A stretch of DNA of 64,000 bases, from contig NC_091056.1 of the NCBI RefSeq assembly GCF_963966145.1, forward strand, positions 4,490,217 through 4,554,216, in the 5' to 3' direction. The translations under genes and the position numbers were made by a program. A model generated the notes under the pieces. The model did no database searches and was not told where the DNA came from. It worked only from the letters and a program-made list of their open reading frames with translations. This document shows positions 1 through 10,641 of the stretch, piece after piece. The stretch comes from Tenebrio molitor (lineage: Eukaryota; Arthropoda; Insecta; Coleoptera; Tenebrionidae). Position 1 is the first letter of the stretch. Each line of letters starts with the position of its first letter.

Positions 1-2115
1 ACTGAGTCCGAACTGTTAAAACTATCAACAACCTAAAATGAACGTTTTTTTTTTATTTTTATATAAGGTATAACCTACGTACTTATCTTTTATGGTTGTG
101 AAGTTTTCTTGGTAAAAAACTGTTGCTTCGAGCCAAGTGCCCCAACGAGTTAGAACTGGTTCTGGTGGTAGTTTAAGATTCGGACACTTTTCTGTGTACA
201 CTTCTCTTCGAAGTGGCGCTTTTAAAAATACCTTTTTGGTGTTTGATATCAACTGCGACTAAATTTAACCCATGTGCAAGGCAAGTAACGTGCAGCATAG
301 CTGGATAAAACACTTTCAAATTTTTGCCGGCTTTTAACATGTAGGCGACTCCATCCGTGTATAAAATTTTAACTTTTTCTTCATTACTTCCCGTAGGCCA
401 TAGCACTCCTGAATAAAACAATATTTTTAAAAGGTCCGTCGCAATCACAACCACTTTAACGTACTCCAGTTAACTGAATCAGAGGGTAGACATTGAAATC
501 GTACCTATGTTTTAACTTTTCTTAATATGAATACGTTTTAAGCGGTTGTGACTAAGCTTTTATTCAAAACTGAAAGAAAAATGCATACAATAAATAAATA
601 AGTTAACTCACGCAGCGAATCATTAACAAATCTTGCTACCGTGTTAGAATTCGTTCTCTCTAAAACTTTTGATGTAAGTAGATACGGTTTGCAAAATTCA
701 CTTGCTCTAAGTGCCCCAACAATACAATTTGCTACAGCATTTCCCCTTACATCAGTTGTTTCGTCAACTGAAATCCAAATGTCACTTATACCAATATTGT
801 CCCGAATCTTCTGTATTTGCTGTGTATAAGAATGGAAAATATAAATAATGGTACTGCTTCAACTTTATGAAACTGACCGAATCATATCATTTATTTAAAT
901 AATTTTTACGTAAGGAGGATTCGTTTGGAATTTTGTGTTTGCAATATTTTTCCAAAAACGAATTAAATTTGGGATTTTCTATTTTCGTCCACGGTATATT
1001 TGCTGCCAAAAATGCTTCACACATATCAAAAGTAAAATAATCTTGTACTACTTGAGTTTGGCCCAAAAATAATTGTCTTAAAGGCATCTTCTGTTTTTTT
1101 GCATTTTCTTTATGTAAATTTGTGTTTAGGTGTTGGTCGACTAAATATTTTTTTTCGCTTGATACCTTTCATTTGAAAATAAATATTTAAATAAGAATTT
1201 AACACCTAATCTAATTTTGTAACAGACATCGAATTATTCATTTAACTTACGTGTTTGGAACATATTTGACAAAAAATGACTTTCCCGTCAGTAGTAAGAT
1301 GTTCCGATTTTGATATCCATCCACGGAGTTGTTCACCTCTGCACGCTTTCACTTTAGGCATATTGAAAATAACAACACTAAAATCAACACTGGAAACTAA
1401 AATCTTATCTAACAGAAATATATCTCCAGTAAGCTGTTGAACATACGAAAGACGCTGTGATTATGAGAGAAACAGTCATATTATATTATTTAGAGTGCAT
1501 CCCAATAAATATTATTATTTTATTGCCGACTTTTGTCTTTTGTCGGCAGTATCGGCACATTTTTGCAACTTCCACATCAAAAGCGGCATTTCCTTGAAGC
1601 GACTAGACCAGATGTGCGTTTCCTTGGGTTCGTAAAATGCAAAAAAATATGCATTTATTGTAAAATATGCTTTTATTGCTAAATATGCAATAATATGCAT
1701 AATAAGAATGGTGTCATTTTATTTAGAATTATCTGAAACGCCAAGAAAACTGCAAAATAATCCGAACACGTTTAGCAAAAAAATATGCAAATGCATATAA
1801 ATCCGGCCTTTAGTTATCACTCCAGATTTAGCTTGGCAAAAATTGCTACCTTTCAGTAAGATAGCTTTTGTTTTGTAATAGTGCCAGATGGTAATAACAT
1901 TTCAGATTACAGAATTCTGTACAATTTCTATTTTGTTGTCGGGTAACGACAAGCAAGTTTATAACTGCATAATAACCAGCGATTTAAGAATTTAAGAAAA
2001 TATGTAGTGAAATCACTAATCACGGTTACTTCGAATATTTGATCACGGTGGTTACTCGTGATTTCCGAGTCACGGTGATAAAATCACCGGTAGTGAAATA
2101 TCGCTCATCTCTAGT
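1..2115 (-). mobile_element. hAT element (CGGBP1-like), right-hand terminus and gene, runs off window
   Basis: A minus-strand hAT gene (exons between 1360 and 25) lies behind a terminus at about 2115. Read on the minus strand the terminus begins TAGAGATGAGCGATATTT, which fits the hAT terminal rule YARNG. Just inside it, at 2010-2100, are repeated subterminal motifs built on ATCACGGT/ACCGTGAT. At 2116 a piggyBac coding sequence resumes abruptly, so this element probably inserted into, or truncated, that older piggyBac copy. The opposite terminus and the target duplication lie outside the window. Bases 1370-2010 carry no open frame I can assign; they are probably 5' noncoding sequence and contain several AAATATGCAT-like words. 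Confidence 0.65.
25..1360 (-). pseudogene. hAT-family transposase, CGGBP1-like, decayed multi-exon
   Basis: Four minus-strand pieces read in order as one protein. Exon 1 (about 1360-1252) starts MPKVKACRGEQLRGW and holds a finger-like CQIC-x-KH segment, then a GTAAGT donor. Exon 2 (about 1136-887) contains the LGQTQVVQDYFTFDMCEAFL segment and ends in a stop. A third block (about 829-605) has ISVDETTDVRGNAVANCIVG, the usual first catalytic block (D-E-T-D) of these transposases, followed by a GTGAGT donor. A fourth (454-25) has LYTDGVAYMLKAGKNL, CLAHGLNL and VLTRWGTWLEA. Near 240 the frame shifts between the last two blocks, and exon 2 runs into a stop, so this copy is not functional. It resembles the CGGBP1-like hAT genes that are multicopy in insects. 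The C-terminal dimerisation segment is beyond the window edge, but a separate fragment of the same type lies at 15979-16366. Confidence 0.75.
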
Positions 2116-2487
2116 AAAAACCAATTTAGAGGAAGGGTAGCGACTTAAAACCTCGATTTCTGCAATTCTGTAATTTCTGTCGGAAGATTTCATTTTATAC
2201 ATTGTTGAAGAAATTAATACTGTTTTTTTTGCAACCGCAAATAAAGAACCAAAAGAATATTCTAAATACGTGGAAGCCGGTGACACCTTCAGAAATGTGG
2301 CAGTTTTTGCTTTATCTTTTGCAATGCCTAGAATGAAAAAATTACAAATAGCTGAATATTGGAGCACAAATCTTATTTTGAAAACGCCTTTCTTTGGAAA
2401 AATAATGTCACGTGATTTTTACAAATAGTCGACCACCTAAAAAAAATATTTCTACATTCCTTTGCACCACGTAGAAAGTTGTGTATA

Positions 2488-3510
2488 CAGGCTGTTTGAT
2501 AAAAAACGCCTCAACCCATAACTTTTGTATTTATTATCCGATTTCAACGAACAAAAAAAAACAAATATATGGTTTTTCATGCGCTACGAAGCAGCCATAA
2601 AATAAAAAAAATTTGGCGTTATTTTCAGTAGCTAACGATAGTCAACTTTTTTTTTAAATGGACACATGTAGTTTTTTAGGCTCAGTCTGGTAAAGTTTTT
2701 TTTTCTGAATCTAATGATGTATTAAAAGTTATCGTTTAGTCCATAGCTGACTGAAAAAAATAAAATAAAACAATTGTTAATTGTGGTTCAGCTTATTATG
2801 AAATTTTCAAGTGTGCCGTAAAAAACAATTGGAATACAAATAGCAACAAATGTCAAGTGTGAGTTTGAAAATTTTCAGGTGCAATCTTGAAGAGTTTATT
2901 ATTATTCTCTTAAAAAGCATGAATAAAAAATATTTGTTACACAGTCTAGGACTGGTAACAAATTTATTTTGAAGAGTTTTATTATTATTCTTTAAAAAAA
3001 CATGAATAATAATAATAATTATTATTTTTTCTATTAACTTTTTGTTTTTGACTAATTACGATTTTTATTACACTCGAACATAAAATAATAGTCAAATGAC
3101 TGCTATCCTGCATGACTTACAATGTTATTTTATACTGACGTTTAGATGACATTTATCGTACTTTGTATTCCGATTGTTTTTCACGGCACTCTTAAAAATT
3201 TTATAATAAGCTGAACCACAAAAAAATGTTTTATATTTTTTTTTCAGTTAGGTATGAACCAAATGATAACTTTCAATACATCATTAGATTCAGAAAAAAA
3301 AACCTTACCAGACCAAGCCTAAAAAACTCTATGTGTCTATTAAAAAAAAAAAGGTTGACTATCGCTATTTATTGAAGATAACGCCAAAAAAATACATTTT
3401 ATGGCTGTTTTGTAGCGCTTGAAAAATCATATCTTTGATTTTTTTGTTCATTGAAATCGGGTAATAAATAAAAAAGTTATAGCTTGAGGCGTTTTTCATC
3501 AAACAGCCTG
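2488..3510. mobile_element. 1.02-kb foldback MITE, TA target duplication
   Basis: The two ends are long inverted repeats of about 350 bp each, roughly 85% alike by eye. They start CAGGCTGTTTGATAAAAAAC on the left and CAGGCTGTTTGATGAAAAAC on the reversed right end. TA flanks both sides (2486-2487 and 3511-3512). The central part (about 2840-3160) is AT-rich and contains TTGTTACACAGTCTAGGACT near 2932. The same word occurs in reverse near 32600 at the 3' end of a SINE. No transposase remains. The TA duplication and long inverted arms place it with Tc1/mariner-type non-autonomous elements. It split the piggyBac transposase within its VDES motif. Confidence 0.88.
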
Positions 3511-4051
3511 TAGATGAAAGCGTTTTATTGCTCAAAGGAACTTTTTTTAAGTAGTACATTCCTGCAAAGAGACATCGATTTGGAATCAAATTCTTTGTGC
3601 TGTGTGATTCAAATACTGGATATGTCCTTGACTACATAATTTAAACGGGTAAATCAACCGAGCTAAAGCAAAGTGGAAAATTTGATGTTTCTGGAGATGC
3701 AGTTTTTACCTTACTGCAACCTTATTTAGACAAAGGGCATATTCTTATTATTGGCAATTGGTACTCAAGTCCGGATCTTTTCATGCAGTTGTATGAACGA
3801 ACCACTAATGCATGTGGTACTGTGCGAACAAATCGCAAAAATCTTCCAGGCATGCATGAAAAGTTATCAAAAGGTGAATTTACTTTTCGCAATACTGAAG
3901 AAAAGCTGATGGTGTTGAAGTACTGTGACAAAAAAGAAGTTTTTATGTTATCCACAACACATAATCATGATGCGGTTCCCGCTGGTAAAAGAAACAGACA
4001 GACCAGAATGCAAGTAATGAAACCAAAATGTATACTTGAATATAATAAATA

Positions 4052-4222
4052 CAGCCGCGGACAAAAAAAGTAGGACAAGTCTTATTAAGAAATTTAGCCA
4101 AAATTGAGTTGAGTAAACCGGGGTTACTATAATAAATAAATATTTTCATAGTAACCATAGAAAGGGCAAGCAAATTTACATTAGCGAAAAAACATTGTCC
4201 TACCTTTTTTTGTCCTCGACTG
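4052..4222. mobile_element. 171-bp MITE inside piggyBac gene
   Basis: Imperfect terminal inverted repeats of about 27 bp: CAGCCGCGGACAAAAAAAG on the left, and CAGTCGAGGACAAAAAAAG when the right end is reversed. The insertion separates NKY from MGAVDKCDML of the piggyBac transposase. The flanks look like TA on the left and TGTA on the right, so the target duplication is probably TA, but it has decayed. Confidence 0.75.
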
Positions 4223-4766
4223 TGTATGGGGGCGGTAGATAAATGCGATATGCTACTAAGTTCGCTAGAATGCGTACGGCGTACTGCAAAATGGTACAAA
4301 AAAGTTTTTTTCATCTATTAGATCTGTGTATTCTAAACTCACATGTGCTATATAAAGAAAAACATAAGAATTCCAAGCCACTGGCAACTTTTCATTTGGA
4401 GCTTATAAATAATATTATTGAAAAATTAACTATCAATAAATGTTTAAGAATTGTGTTTTTTATCTAGACCTAACAGCGGAAGACCAGCTATAGATAACTT
4501 GCCACGCCTCAACAAAAGACATTTTCCTTCCAAAATTCCAATTGTCCCTGGAAGCAGACACGTGGCACAGAGAAGATGCGTTGTGTGTGCAAAACACAAG
4601 AAAACAAAAAAAATCCTCCTACGCTTGTAATGAATGTGATGTTGGTTTATGTGTAGTCCCATGTTTTCAGGATTATCATACCAAAAAAAATTCTTGAGGA
4701 TTTTTTTTGCGTTACAGAGTTTTATTTACTTTCAAATATTATAAATACTTTATTTTTTCGTTAATA

Positions 4767-5258
4767 TAGGGTTGCTCACCGTTCCAGCGAAAATTTAATG
4801 TTATGCAACACAAAATACCAAAAGCTCAGGTTGCTAGATTCCATGTTTAATGTTTTGTTCTCTATGTAAGGTTATAAGAAGAATTATTTTATTCTGACAT
4901 AATAAAAAAATTCGTACGTCTTACACGATTTTATCATGTATTGAAACGATGAAAAAACAGACACGATTCTCATTTTTGGTGTGCCGTAAAAATGCCGTTC
5001 AACCTGCACATGCTTAGTCTCAAAGATATCCAAATAAGCCTATTTCTAACGTTTTTGTCTAACGCTGATTTCATCCAATATTTCTTCGTATAACCTTACA
5101 TAAAGAATAAAATGTCATGTTGACTTAAATTAAACTATTTTGATTCCTTATTATTGTAAAACGTTAAACATGGTATCAAGCAATCTGAGCTTTTAGTATG
5201 TTGTGTTGCATAACATTAAATTTTCGGGAATTAAATTTCTACGGTGAATAACCCTGTA
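4767..5258. mobile_element. MITE of about 490 bp in piggyBac 3' region
   Basis: The left end (TAGGGTTGCTCACCGT...) is mirrored by the right end (reverse reading CAGGGTTATTCACCGTAG). Inner matches such as AATGTTATGCAACACAA and the words around CATGTTTAA/TTAAACATG extend the arms to about 90 bp. TA repeats flank both sides. There is no coding remnant. The short-terminus, TA-flanked form is usual for Tc1/mariner-type non-autonomous elements. Confidence 0.75.
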
Positions 5259-5382
5259 TAAGAGGATATAAAAAAACAATTGTATTTATTAATTAAAAGT
5301 TTGTTGTGTGCTATTGTCCGATATTTAATCCCGCACGGGGGGGTCTGTGACGCGTCGGAGAGCGCAGCAGCGAAAGGGTTAA

Positions 5383-5545
5383 TATTTAAAATAAACAAGA
5401 TCAAAGCTGCAGCCTTTGAGCCCCCATATCTTCAACTCTAAGAGGTATAGAATTTTTTTATTATTTTTGTCATTATCTTCTAACATGAGTTGACATTGCC
5501 CCATTGAGTTCTTCCGCGAATTTTGAGGCACCCAGTATACGCATT
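5383..5545. other. Probable right-end fragment of a Tc1/IS630-type element
   Basis: This AT-rich stretch ends GAGGCACCCAGTATAC. That resembles the CACCCTGTATA right ends of the IS630-group elements seen elsewhere in the window (17586, 15972). No partner terminus or transposase is visible, so this is only a suggestion. Confidence 0.3.
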
Positions 5546-5559
5546 TATTTGGGGATAGA

Positions 5560-6248
5560 TGTGATTAATGATCTAAAAAAAGGAGAACTTAAAAGTCAAC
5601 CACATTTATTAAATGATTTTTATGGAGAGGTAATGGATTTTTTTTAAAACTGCTTGTGTTCAAATTCAAAAGAGTTAATTTTAATGATCCCAATCTACCC
5701 AAAAGTGCTGGTTTGATGTCAAAAAAAGCATTCCCACAAAAAGAAAGGGAAAATACTCCAACTTTGATGCCCTTGATGCAACTATTAAAAAGAATTGCTT
5801 CAGACGATTTAGAGAATTGCGAAAAAATTGATGATAAGTAGACAGAGTTGTGCAATTACAAACTATCAGAGCAGCTAACCGAATGTGAAGCAGATGAATT
5901 TTGGGGTAAAATTTTACAAATCAAAAATCCATTAGGGAACACCTTTTTAGAACCTTGAGCATTTTTGCTTTGGGTATTTTAAATTTACCACATTCAAATG
6001 CGGAGTGCGAGAGAATATTCAACAAAATTAATTTAATTAAAACTAAAATTAGAAATAGTTTGTCCAATAGTACAATAAATGGTGCTGCCTTAGCTAGCCA
6101 GACTGTTAAAAAAGCTGCGAACTGTACAAATTTTGAGGCTGATGATATGGTGCGATTAATGACTAAAGTTAACCTTTACCAAAAATCTGATTGCAAAGAA
6201 AATGAGACTGAAATAATAGAAATAGAAGATGGTATAATTTTTGAATAA
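5560..6248 (+). pseudogene. hAT transposase C-terminal part
   Basis: Bases 5955-6248 encode an intact reading of the hAT C-terminal dimerisation domain. Its signature is LPHSNAECERIFNKINLIKT followed by K-x-R-N-S-L. Upstream, 5656-5940 encodes the segment leading into it (KSAGLMSKKAFPQKERENT and ECEADEFWGKILQIKNPLGN), but stops at about 5840 and 5958 interrupt the frame. The N-terminal BED finger and catalytic core are missing. A gypsy leader begins about 6290, so the hAT piece was present before or beside it. The AATAAA at 6244 overlaps the end of the coding sequence. It is a relic of a different hAT family from the CGGBP1-like one. Confidence 0.8.
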
Positions 6249-6523
6249 ATCTTTATAATCCATATAAAATATGTTTCTTTCTGTTATGTTTATTGGGCCA
6301 GTTATTCGACACCACAAACTGGTAACCCCCGACGTTCTGAAACAGCAAGACCGCGTGGCGACTTGGTGAGTACAACGAGCAGCGGACCTTGGCACAATCA
6401 AAAGCAATAAAAAAACGTAGAACAAAAATCGCGGAACTTCAGCAACAGCTTAGAACAAACTGAAAGAAAGAGGAAAGCAACGACTCAAGCAGGGTAATCG
6501 AAGAGGTCAGAACCGCAGGAATA

Positions 6524-7138
6524 ATGTTCGGGCCCAAGGACCCCATGCTATGGTTCGCACAGACCGAAGCTAAATTTCACAGCCACCTCGTGAGATCTGA
6601 CTCGTCAAAATACTACGCTGTCATCGCCGCCTTGGACTGTTCGACCCTGCAGCCCGTTTCCAACATAATAGCCAACCCACTCGCGACCGGTAAATATGAT
6701 GCCGTCAAGAAGACGCTCATTGCAAATTATTCTGACTTCAGAGAGCAACAGATTCGCAAGCTCCTGAACGAGCCTGAGTTAGGCGATCGGAAACCCTTCG
6801 AGCTCCTGCGACAGATGAAAGCGCGCGCGGGCGACCACGTGGATGACCAAATGCTCCAGACGCTGTGGCTACATCGGCTACCCCTCAATGTCCAACTCCT
6901 CTCTCGGCCAACTCCTCTGGAGAAAATGGCCCGTATCGCCGACAAGCTTGTTGAAATCGTCTCCAACCGCGGGTCGTCGTCTATCGCCACGATTGCGAAC
7001 GAGCCAGCACCGCCAGCAGCGACACCGCAAACCACAGTTGGAGAGACCCTGAAAAGTCTACAGGAGCAAATCATTGCATTAACGGTGACAGTCAAGCAAC
7101 TTGCAAACAGAGAGCGCTACTACTCACAGCAACGTTAA
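6524..7138 (+). pseudogene. Gypsy gag (DUF7041-like capsid region)
   Basis: A 204-residue open frame begins MFGPKDPMLWFAQTEAKF and continues through KYYAVIAALD, the REQQIRKLLNEPELGDRKP block and TLWLHRLPLNVQLL. This order is typical of the capsid-like N-terminal region of many arthropod gypsy Gag proteins. It ends with a coiled-coil-prone tail and a stop at 7136. In intact relatives the frame would continue into a CCHC-like knuckle (CFYHQHFGSQAKRCNAPC is readable at about 7199 in another frame) and the protease, so stops and frameshifts have broken this copy. Gag packages the retrotransposon RNA in cytoplasmic particles. The start at 6524 is the first ATG before the conserved block; intact elements may start earlier. 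Confidence 0.8.
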
Positions 7139-7198
7139 CACTCGCAAACCAGAAACAGAAATGAAAACAACGGCTGACAAACAAGTAGACGGCGACGC

Positions 7199-7850
7199 AT
7201 GTTTCTATCATCAACACTTTGGGAGCCAAGCAAAAAGGTGCAATGCTCCTTGCAAATACGCTTCGAGAAACTGAGTTTACCGTCGCTGGAAGACGCATCC
7301 TGCGACGGGCCCAAGCCGCAACATCGCCTCTACATAACTGACGCCAGCACAGGTACCCAGTATCTCGTGGACACCGGAGCAGAAATCTCGGTACTCCCAA
7401 GACACCTTTTTTAGGGATGTCATGCCAGCCAATCCAAGGTATGGTGATCCCAGAACCTCTAACGTTTTATGATAGGTAATATCGTTATGAAGTTAAACAG
7501 CTTAACAAAGAAGCAGGTAATGGACGTAAATAAACAGATCTTTAAAGGTGGTCTTTAGCCTGGGAGCTCTGGATTTAGAAAGAGGGCAGACGGTACCAGA
7601 TAATCGGTCATGAATGAAGTGCTCCTCTTCTCACTAGGAGGTGTCAAATACTAATCACCTCGTTATTAGTATTGCCTACCATAAAACGTTAGAGTTCTGG
7701 GATTACTACAATTCACTTTTCGCAGCGAAACACAAGTATTCGAGTCCACAGGTCGAAACTGCTGACCCTAGACCTCAAGATGCGAGGAGCCTTCAAATGG
7801 GTTTTTACAGTAGCTTACGTCCGCAAGCCCATCCTCGGCGCATTTTTTTA
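7199..7850 (+). pseudogene. Gypsy aspartic protease, split by a MITE
   Basis: Bases 7330-7414 encode RLYITDASTGTQYLVDTGAE followed by ISVLP. This is the retroviral-type protease with its DTGA catalytic motif. After the inserted element, 7712-7850 resumes with frame changes: LTLDLKM, AFKWVFTVA and KPILGA, the C-terminal half of the protease domain. The retained order shows the copy continued into pol before truncation near 7850. It is non-functional. Confidence 0.75.
7447..7706. mobile_element. Small inverted-repeat element in gypsy protease
   Basis: The ends are inverted repeats of about 38 bp: GATCCCAGAACCTCTAACG on the left, and AATCCCAGAACTCTAACG when the right end is reversed. Both continue into TTTTATG-x-TAGG-x-AATA. 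The interior (about 180 bp) has no coding potential. Protease coding sequence lies on both sides, so the insertion came after the gypsy element. I cannot define a target duplication. Confidence 0.65.
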
Positions 7851-8128
7851 ATGTTTATTTCACAAATCAAAGAATTTTATTTACACTTAAATTATTACAA
7901 GTTACTGACTTAACACTAATAAGTTATAATTAAATAAAAGTTAATTAAAACCTTAAATTTAATGGAAAAAAATGTAAAATCATAGTTGGCCGATGATTTT
8001 GAAATTTTGACTAGGGGCGTAGATGTTGATTCTAAACAACTTTTCTTAATAACTTTTTGTCGTATTTACCACATTAAAGGCATTTTCCTCTACAGAAAAA
8101 TAGTTTTTTTGAAAATTTCCAAAGCATA
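7851..8128. other. AT-rich spacer, nothing recognised
   Basis: Low-complexity AT-rich sequence lies between the truncated gypsy copy and the pogo-like terminus. I see no open frame, terminal repeat or RNA gene. Confidence 0.5.
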
Positions 8129-8510
8129 GGGGAGAGCGGGGTAAACGCTCAGTGGGTAATTGCGCTCAGCGTCATTTAGCACCAATTTTCAAATATTTAG
8201 AAACTACATTGCGCCGCCGCTAAGCTTTTGTTCCAATAAAAACAATACCGAACGTTCATCAACGTATTTGTAACAGAACGCATGATAGTTTAATCTGAGC
8301 AGTTGTTAACGTTTTCTTATAAGAAATCCGCGAAAATAAGAAACGGTATGCTTTAATTAGCTTTGCCTGAGTTTGTGATTTAGTCTAGCGAATTTGCATC
8401 ATTTTAAGAAGATGTGGTTGTATAAAGTTAGATCTTAAAACTTCAAGGTTAGGTTTAAAAAAAAATATAAATGCAACTGTGCAGTAATGTGTGTATAGTA
8501 ATCGTGGACA

Positions 8511-10617
8511 ATGCCTCGTATCAAAGCAAAAACTACCAACAAAGCTTCATGGAATGTTGGTGCTATGACTGAAGCAATAGAAGCCGTAAAAATGGTGTGG
8601 TAGGGGTTCGTGCGGCGACGCGGAGGTGTGATGTCCACTATAGTTCACTGAGGGATAGAATTAGAGATAGAGAATGTTTCCATCCAAAGTTAGGAAGAAA
8701 AACAACAATCAATGAAGAACAACAATGTGAGATTGCAAAACATTGTTTGCACCTAGCAAATTTGTTTTTTGGATTGACGACTCCAGAATTAAGGCGAGTA
8801 GCCTTTGAGTATGCAGAACTAAACAAAATAAAAAATACGTTCAATAAAACACAACGTTTGGCAGGAAAAGATTTGTTGAATGTGTTTTTGAAAAATAATC
8901 CGACTTTGAGCATACGCAAACCTGAAGCAACGAGTCTTAATAGAATCACTGCCTTTAGCAAACTCACAGTGGACCGTTTCTTTTCTAATCTGTTCGAGAT
9001 AGTAAATAAGCATAACTTTACACCAGACAGGATATTTAACATCGACGAAACGGGAATAACTACGGTACATAAGCCTAGACCTGTCATCGCTCCCAAAGGA
9101 CAAAAGCAGGTTGAAGTAGCTACCAGCTGGGACAGGGGAAAAACAATGACCGTTTGTTGTGCAATGAGTGCTTCTGGGACATATGTGCCTCCACTGTTTA
9201 TTTATGCAAAAATACGGATGGCAGAAAGTCTTAGACGGGGAGGACCAACCGGAAGCATTTATGCCTGTTCCAAAAATGGTTGGATGAAGTTTTTCTTCTT
9301 TATACCACGTGAGCCACATCTCATTACCAATTTATATCTACTGCCGACAGAATGGCGTAACTATGCTATCGATTCCACCACATAGCTTCCATCGTATGCA
9401 ACCTTTAGATGTGACGTTATATGGTCCCTTGAAGAAGGCATACAACTATGAGTGCCAATTATTTATGACAGTCCATCCCAACGAAAAGCTTACTCCATCT
9501 GATCTGCCCACCCTATTTTCCAAAGCATATGGTCACGTAGCAACAGTCGAAAAAGCTACTAAAGGGTTTGAGTGTACTGGAATATTTCCAGTTAACCCAA
9601 ATATTTTCCCTGAAGAAATGTTTGCTGTTTCAGATCTGCTTACCCAACAAAACAACGATGCAAATCATGAAAACAGCTATCAGTTACGCATGGATCAAAA
9701 CTTACTACTACGAAGAAATAACAATTCAGTTCTTCCAACCACTTCAAACAACCAAGTAGATAATGAATAACCATCAACCAGCAAAAGTCAAATTGTTGTA
9801 GGCGCACAAGTCTCAGTTGAGCTTGTATCATCCGTTCCTCAACCGTCAGGACCATCTCAGTCTAAGAAAGGAAAGAAACATTCAGAAATTTTGACTTCCA
9901 CTCCTTTCAAATTAGTACACGACGAAGCAAGTCAGAAAAAAGAGAAGATGGCTGAAAAGAAGAGAAAAGCAGTTATTAATGGGAAAGACAAAAGCAAAGG
10001 CAATAAAGAAATCAAAAGGGTATGACGAATTCTTTCCCAGTCAGAACGCACTTCTTCGGAAGATGAACGCCAGGAACACAATGTGTGCGACGATAACAGT
10101 GATGAACTGATGATGATTTGGAAGTACCCGAGTATTATACAGCGAGCGGCAAAAGTTTGTTTTTGTTCGTTATAAAATTTATTTTTTCCAACTTTTTTTT
10201 TTTCTCAAAAATTTCCTTATGTAAGGTAACAAAATTTTTATACTCGCGTTTAGACAATTAAAAGGGCTATCAGAATCAAGAAAAAAAATAGGGGGTTTCC
10301 ATTTAAAAACACTATCGATGATGTCATAACTCGAAAACAAATGACTGCTTAGAATTTTATTTTGTATTAAAATATGTATTTTTATAAATTAAAATTGACC
10401 TATTCTGTTTAATTTTTAATGAATTTATTCCAAACTTTTGCCGCTCACTGTATACCCCCAGAACAAAATAAAGACGACAACGATGAATGCGTTCTCTGTG
10501 GAGAATTCGGCCGGAATAATGAAATTTAGTATCGCTGCACAATATGTGGCAAATGGACACATCAGCAACGCAGTGGAGTTGAAAAAGCGGCAGGTTATAT
10601 TTGCGACTTTTGTAAAT
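8511..10617 (+). pseudogene. Pogo/Tigger-type DDE transposase with C-terminal zinc finger
   Basis: The start MPRIKAKTTNKASWNVGAMT leads into a psq helix-turn-helix (GVVGVRAATRRCDVHYSSLR) after a frameshift at about 8592. The frame from 8597 continues through the CENP-B-like region to IFNIDETGITTVHKPR (first catalytic Asp) and PPLFIYAK. After GWMKFF, about 70 codons including the second catalytic Asp are missing; only its HVSH-like downstream part remains. A second frame (9309-9770) gives PPHSFHRMQPLDVTLYGPLK, the third-motif region, and ECTGIFPVNPNIFPEE. Beyond the MITE, 10470-10610 encodes a PHD-like Cys/His finger (CVLCGEF...YRCTICGKWTHQ...YICDFC). Two frameshifts and an internal deletion make it a pseudogene. 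Confidence 0.82.
10140..10450. mobile_element. 311-bp MITE with TA duplication in pogo gene
   Basis: Termini CAGCGAGCGGCAAAAGTTTG and, reversed, CAGTGAGCGGCAAAAGTTTG, each preceded by TA (10138-10139, 10451-10452). Removing it and one TA brings the EYPPEQNKDD linker of the pogo-like protein back together. Internally it shares GATGATGTCATAACTC-type sequence with the IS630-group MITE family, suggesting common ancestry. Confidence 0.85.
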
Positions 10618-10641
10618 AATGAAAATATTTTCTATTACATA

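Larger units (their letters stand above)
2116..4697 (+). pseudogene. piggyBac-type DDD transposase, interrupted by MITEs
   Basis: Plus-strand segments give the piggyBac fold in order. Bases 2160-2430 encode the upstream block with AVFALSFAMPRMKKLQIAEY and the YW-x-tP-x-F-x-MSRD stretch. Bases 2471-2485 plus 3513-3540 encode the VDES and KG motifs around the first catalytic Asp. Bases 3600-4050 hold GHILIIGNWYSSPDLF (second Asp region replaced by IIGNW; families usually have a D there) and the NRKNLPG block. Bases 4225-4440 hold the MGAVDKCDML motif with the third Asp and AKWYKKVFFHLLDL. Bases 4550-4697 hold the C-terminal cysteine-rich finger (CVVC...CNECDVGLC...CFQDYH). There are several stops and frameshifts besides the two insertions. 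The usual length is about 550-600 aa; most of it is represented except the N-terminus. Confidence 0.85.
2116..5378 (+). mobile_element. piggyBac element, right end intact, left end lost
   Basis: The right terminus at about 5325-5378 ends in GCAGCGAAAGGG and is followed by TTAA (5379-5382), the piggyBac target site. The left terminus was lost where the hAT element at 1-2115 begins. The body holds a piggyBac transposase pseudogene interrupted by two MITEs (2488-3510 and 4052-4222). A third MITE (4767-5258) lies in the 3' noncoding part. Bases 5259-5324 have no other recognisable feature. Confidence 0.8.
6290..7850 (+). mobile_element. Ty3/gypsy LTR retrotransposon, 5' internal part only
   Basis: The segment opens with a leader at about 6315 (AAACTGGTAACCCCCGACG). 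It looks like the primer-binding region often found just before gag in insect gypsy elements. Then come gag (6524-7138), a zinc-knuckle remnant (7195-7260) and protease (7320-7850). Reverse transcriptase, RNase H and integrase are missing, and no LTR can be delimited. Base composition is visibly more GC-rich than the flanks, which agrees with a fairly young copy. A small inverted-repeat element (7447-7706) splits the protease. Confidence 0.75.
8129..10625 (+). mobile_element. Pogo-like element with PHD-type C-terminus
   Basis: The left end near 8129 reads GGGGAGAGCGGGGTAAACGC. GGGGTAAA/GGGGCAAA words occur beside the other pogo-like copies here (52480, 56270, 60890). The gene begins at 8511. 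A 311-bp MITE (10140-10450) is inserted between the DDE part and the C-terminal finger. The right terminus is not resolved; another element starts at 10642. Confidence 0.65.

Noticed and set aside
2026..2367. Minus-strand 113-codon frame
   Set aside because: It is the reverse of the piggyBac segment with AVFALSFAMPRMKKLQ and of hAT end sequence.
8638..9319. Two long minus-strand frames
   Set aside because: Antisense shadows of the pogo-like transposase at 8597-9385.
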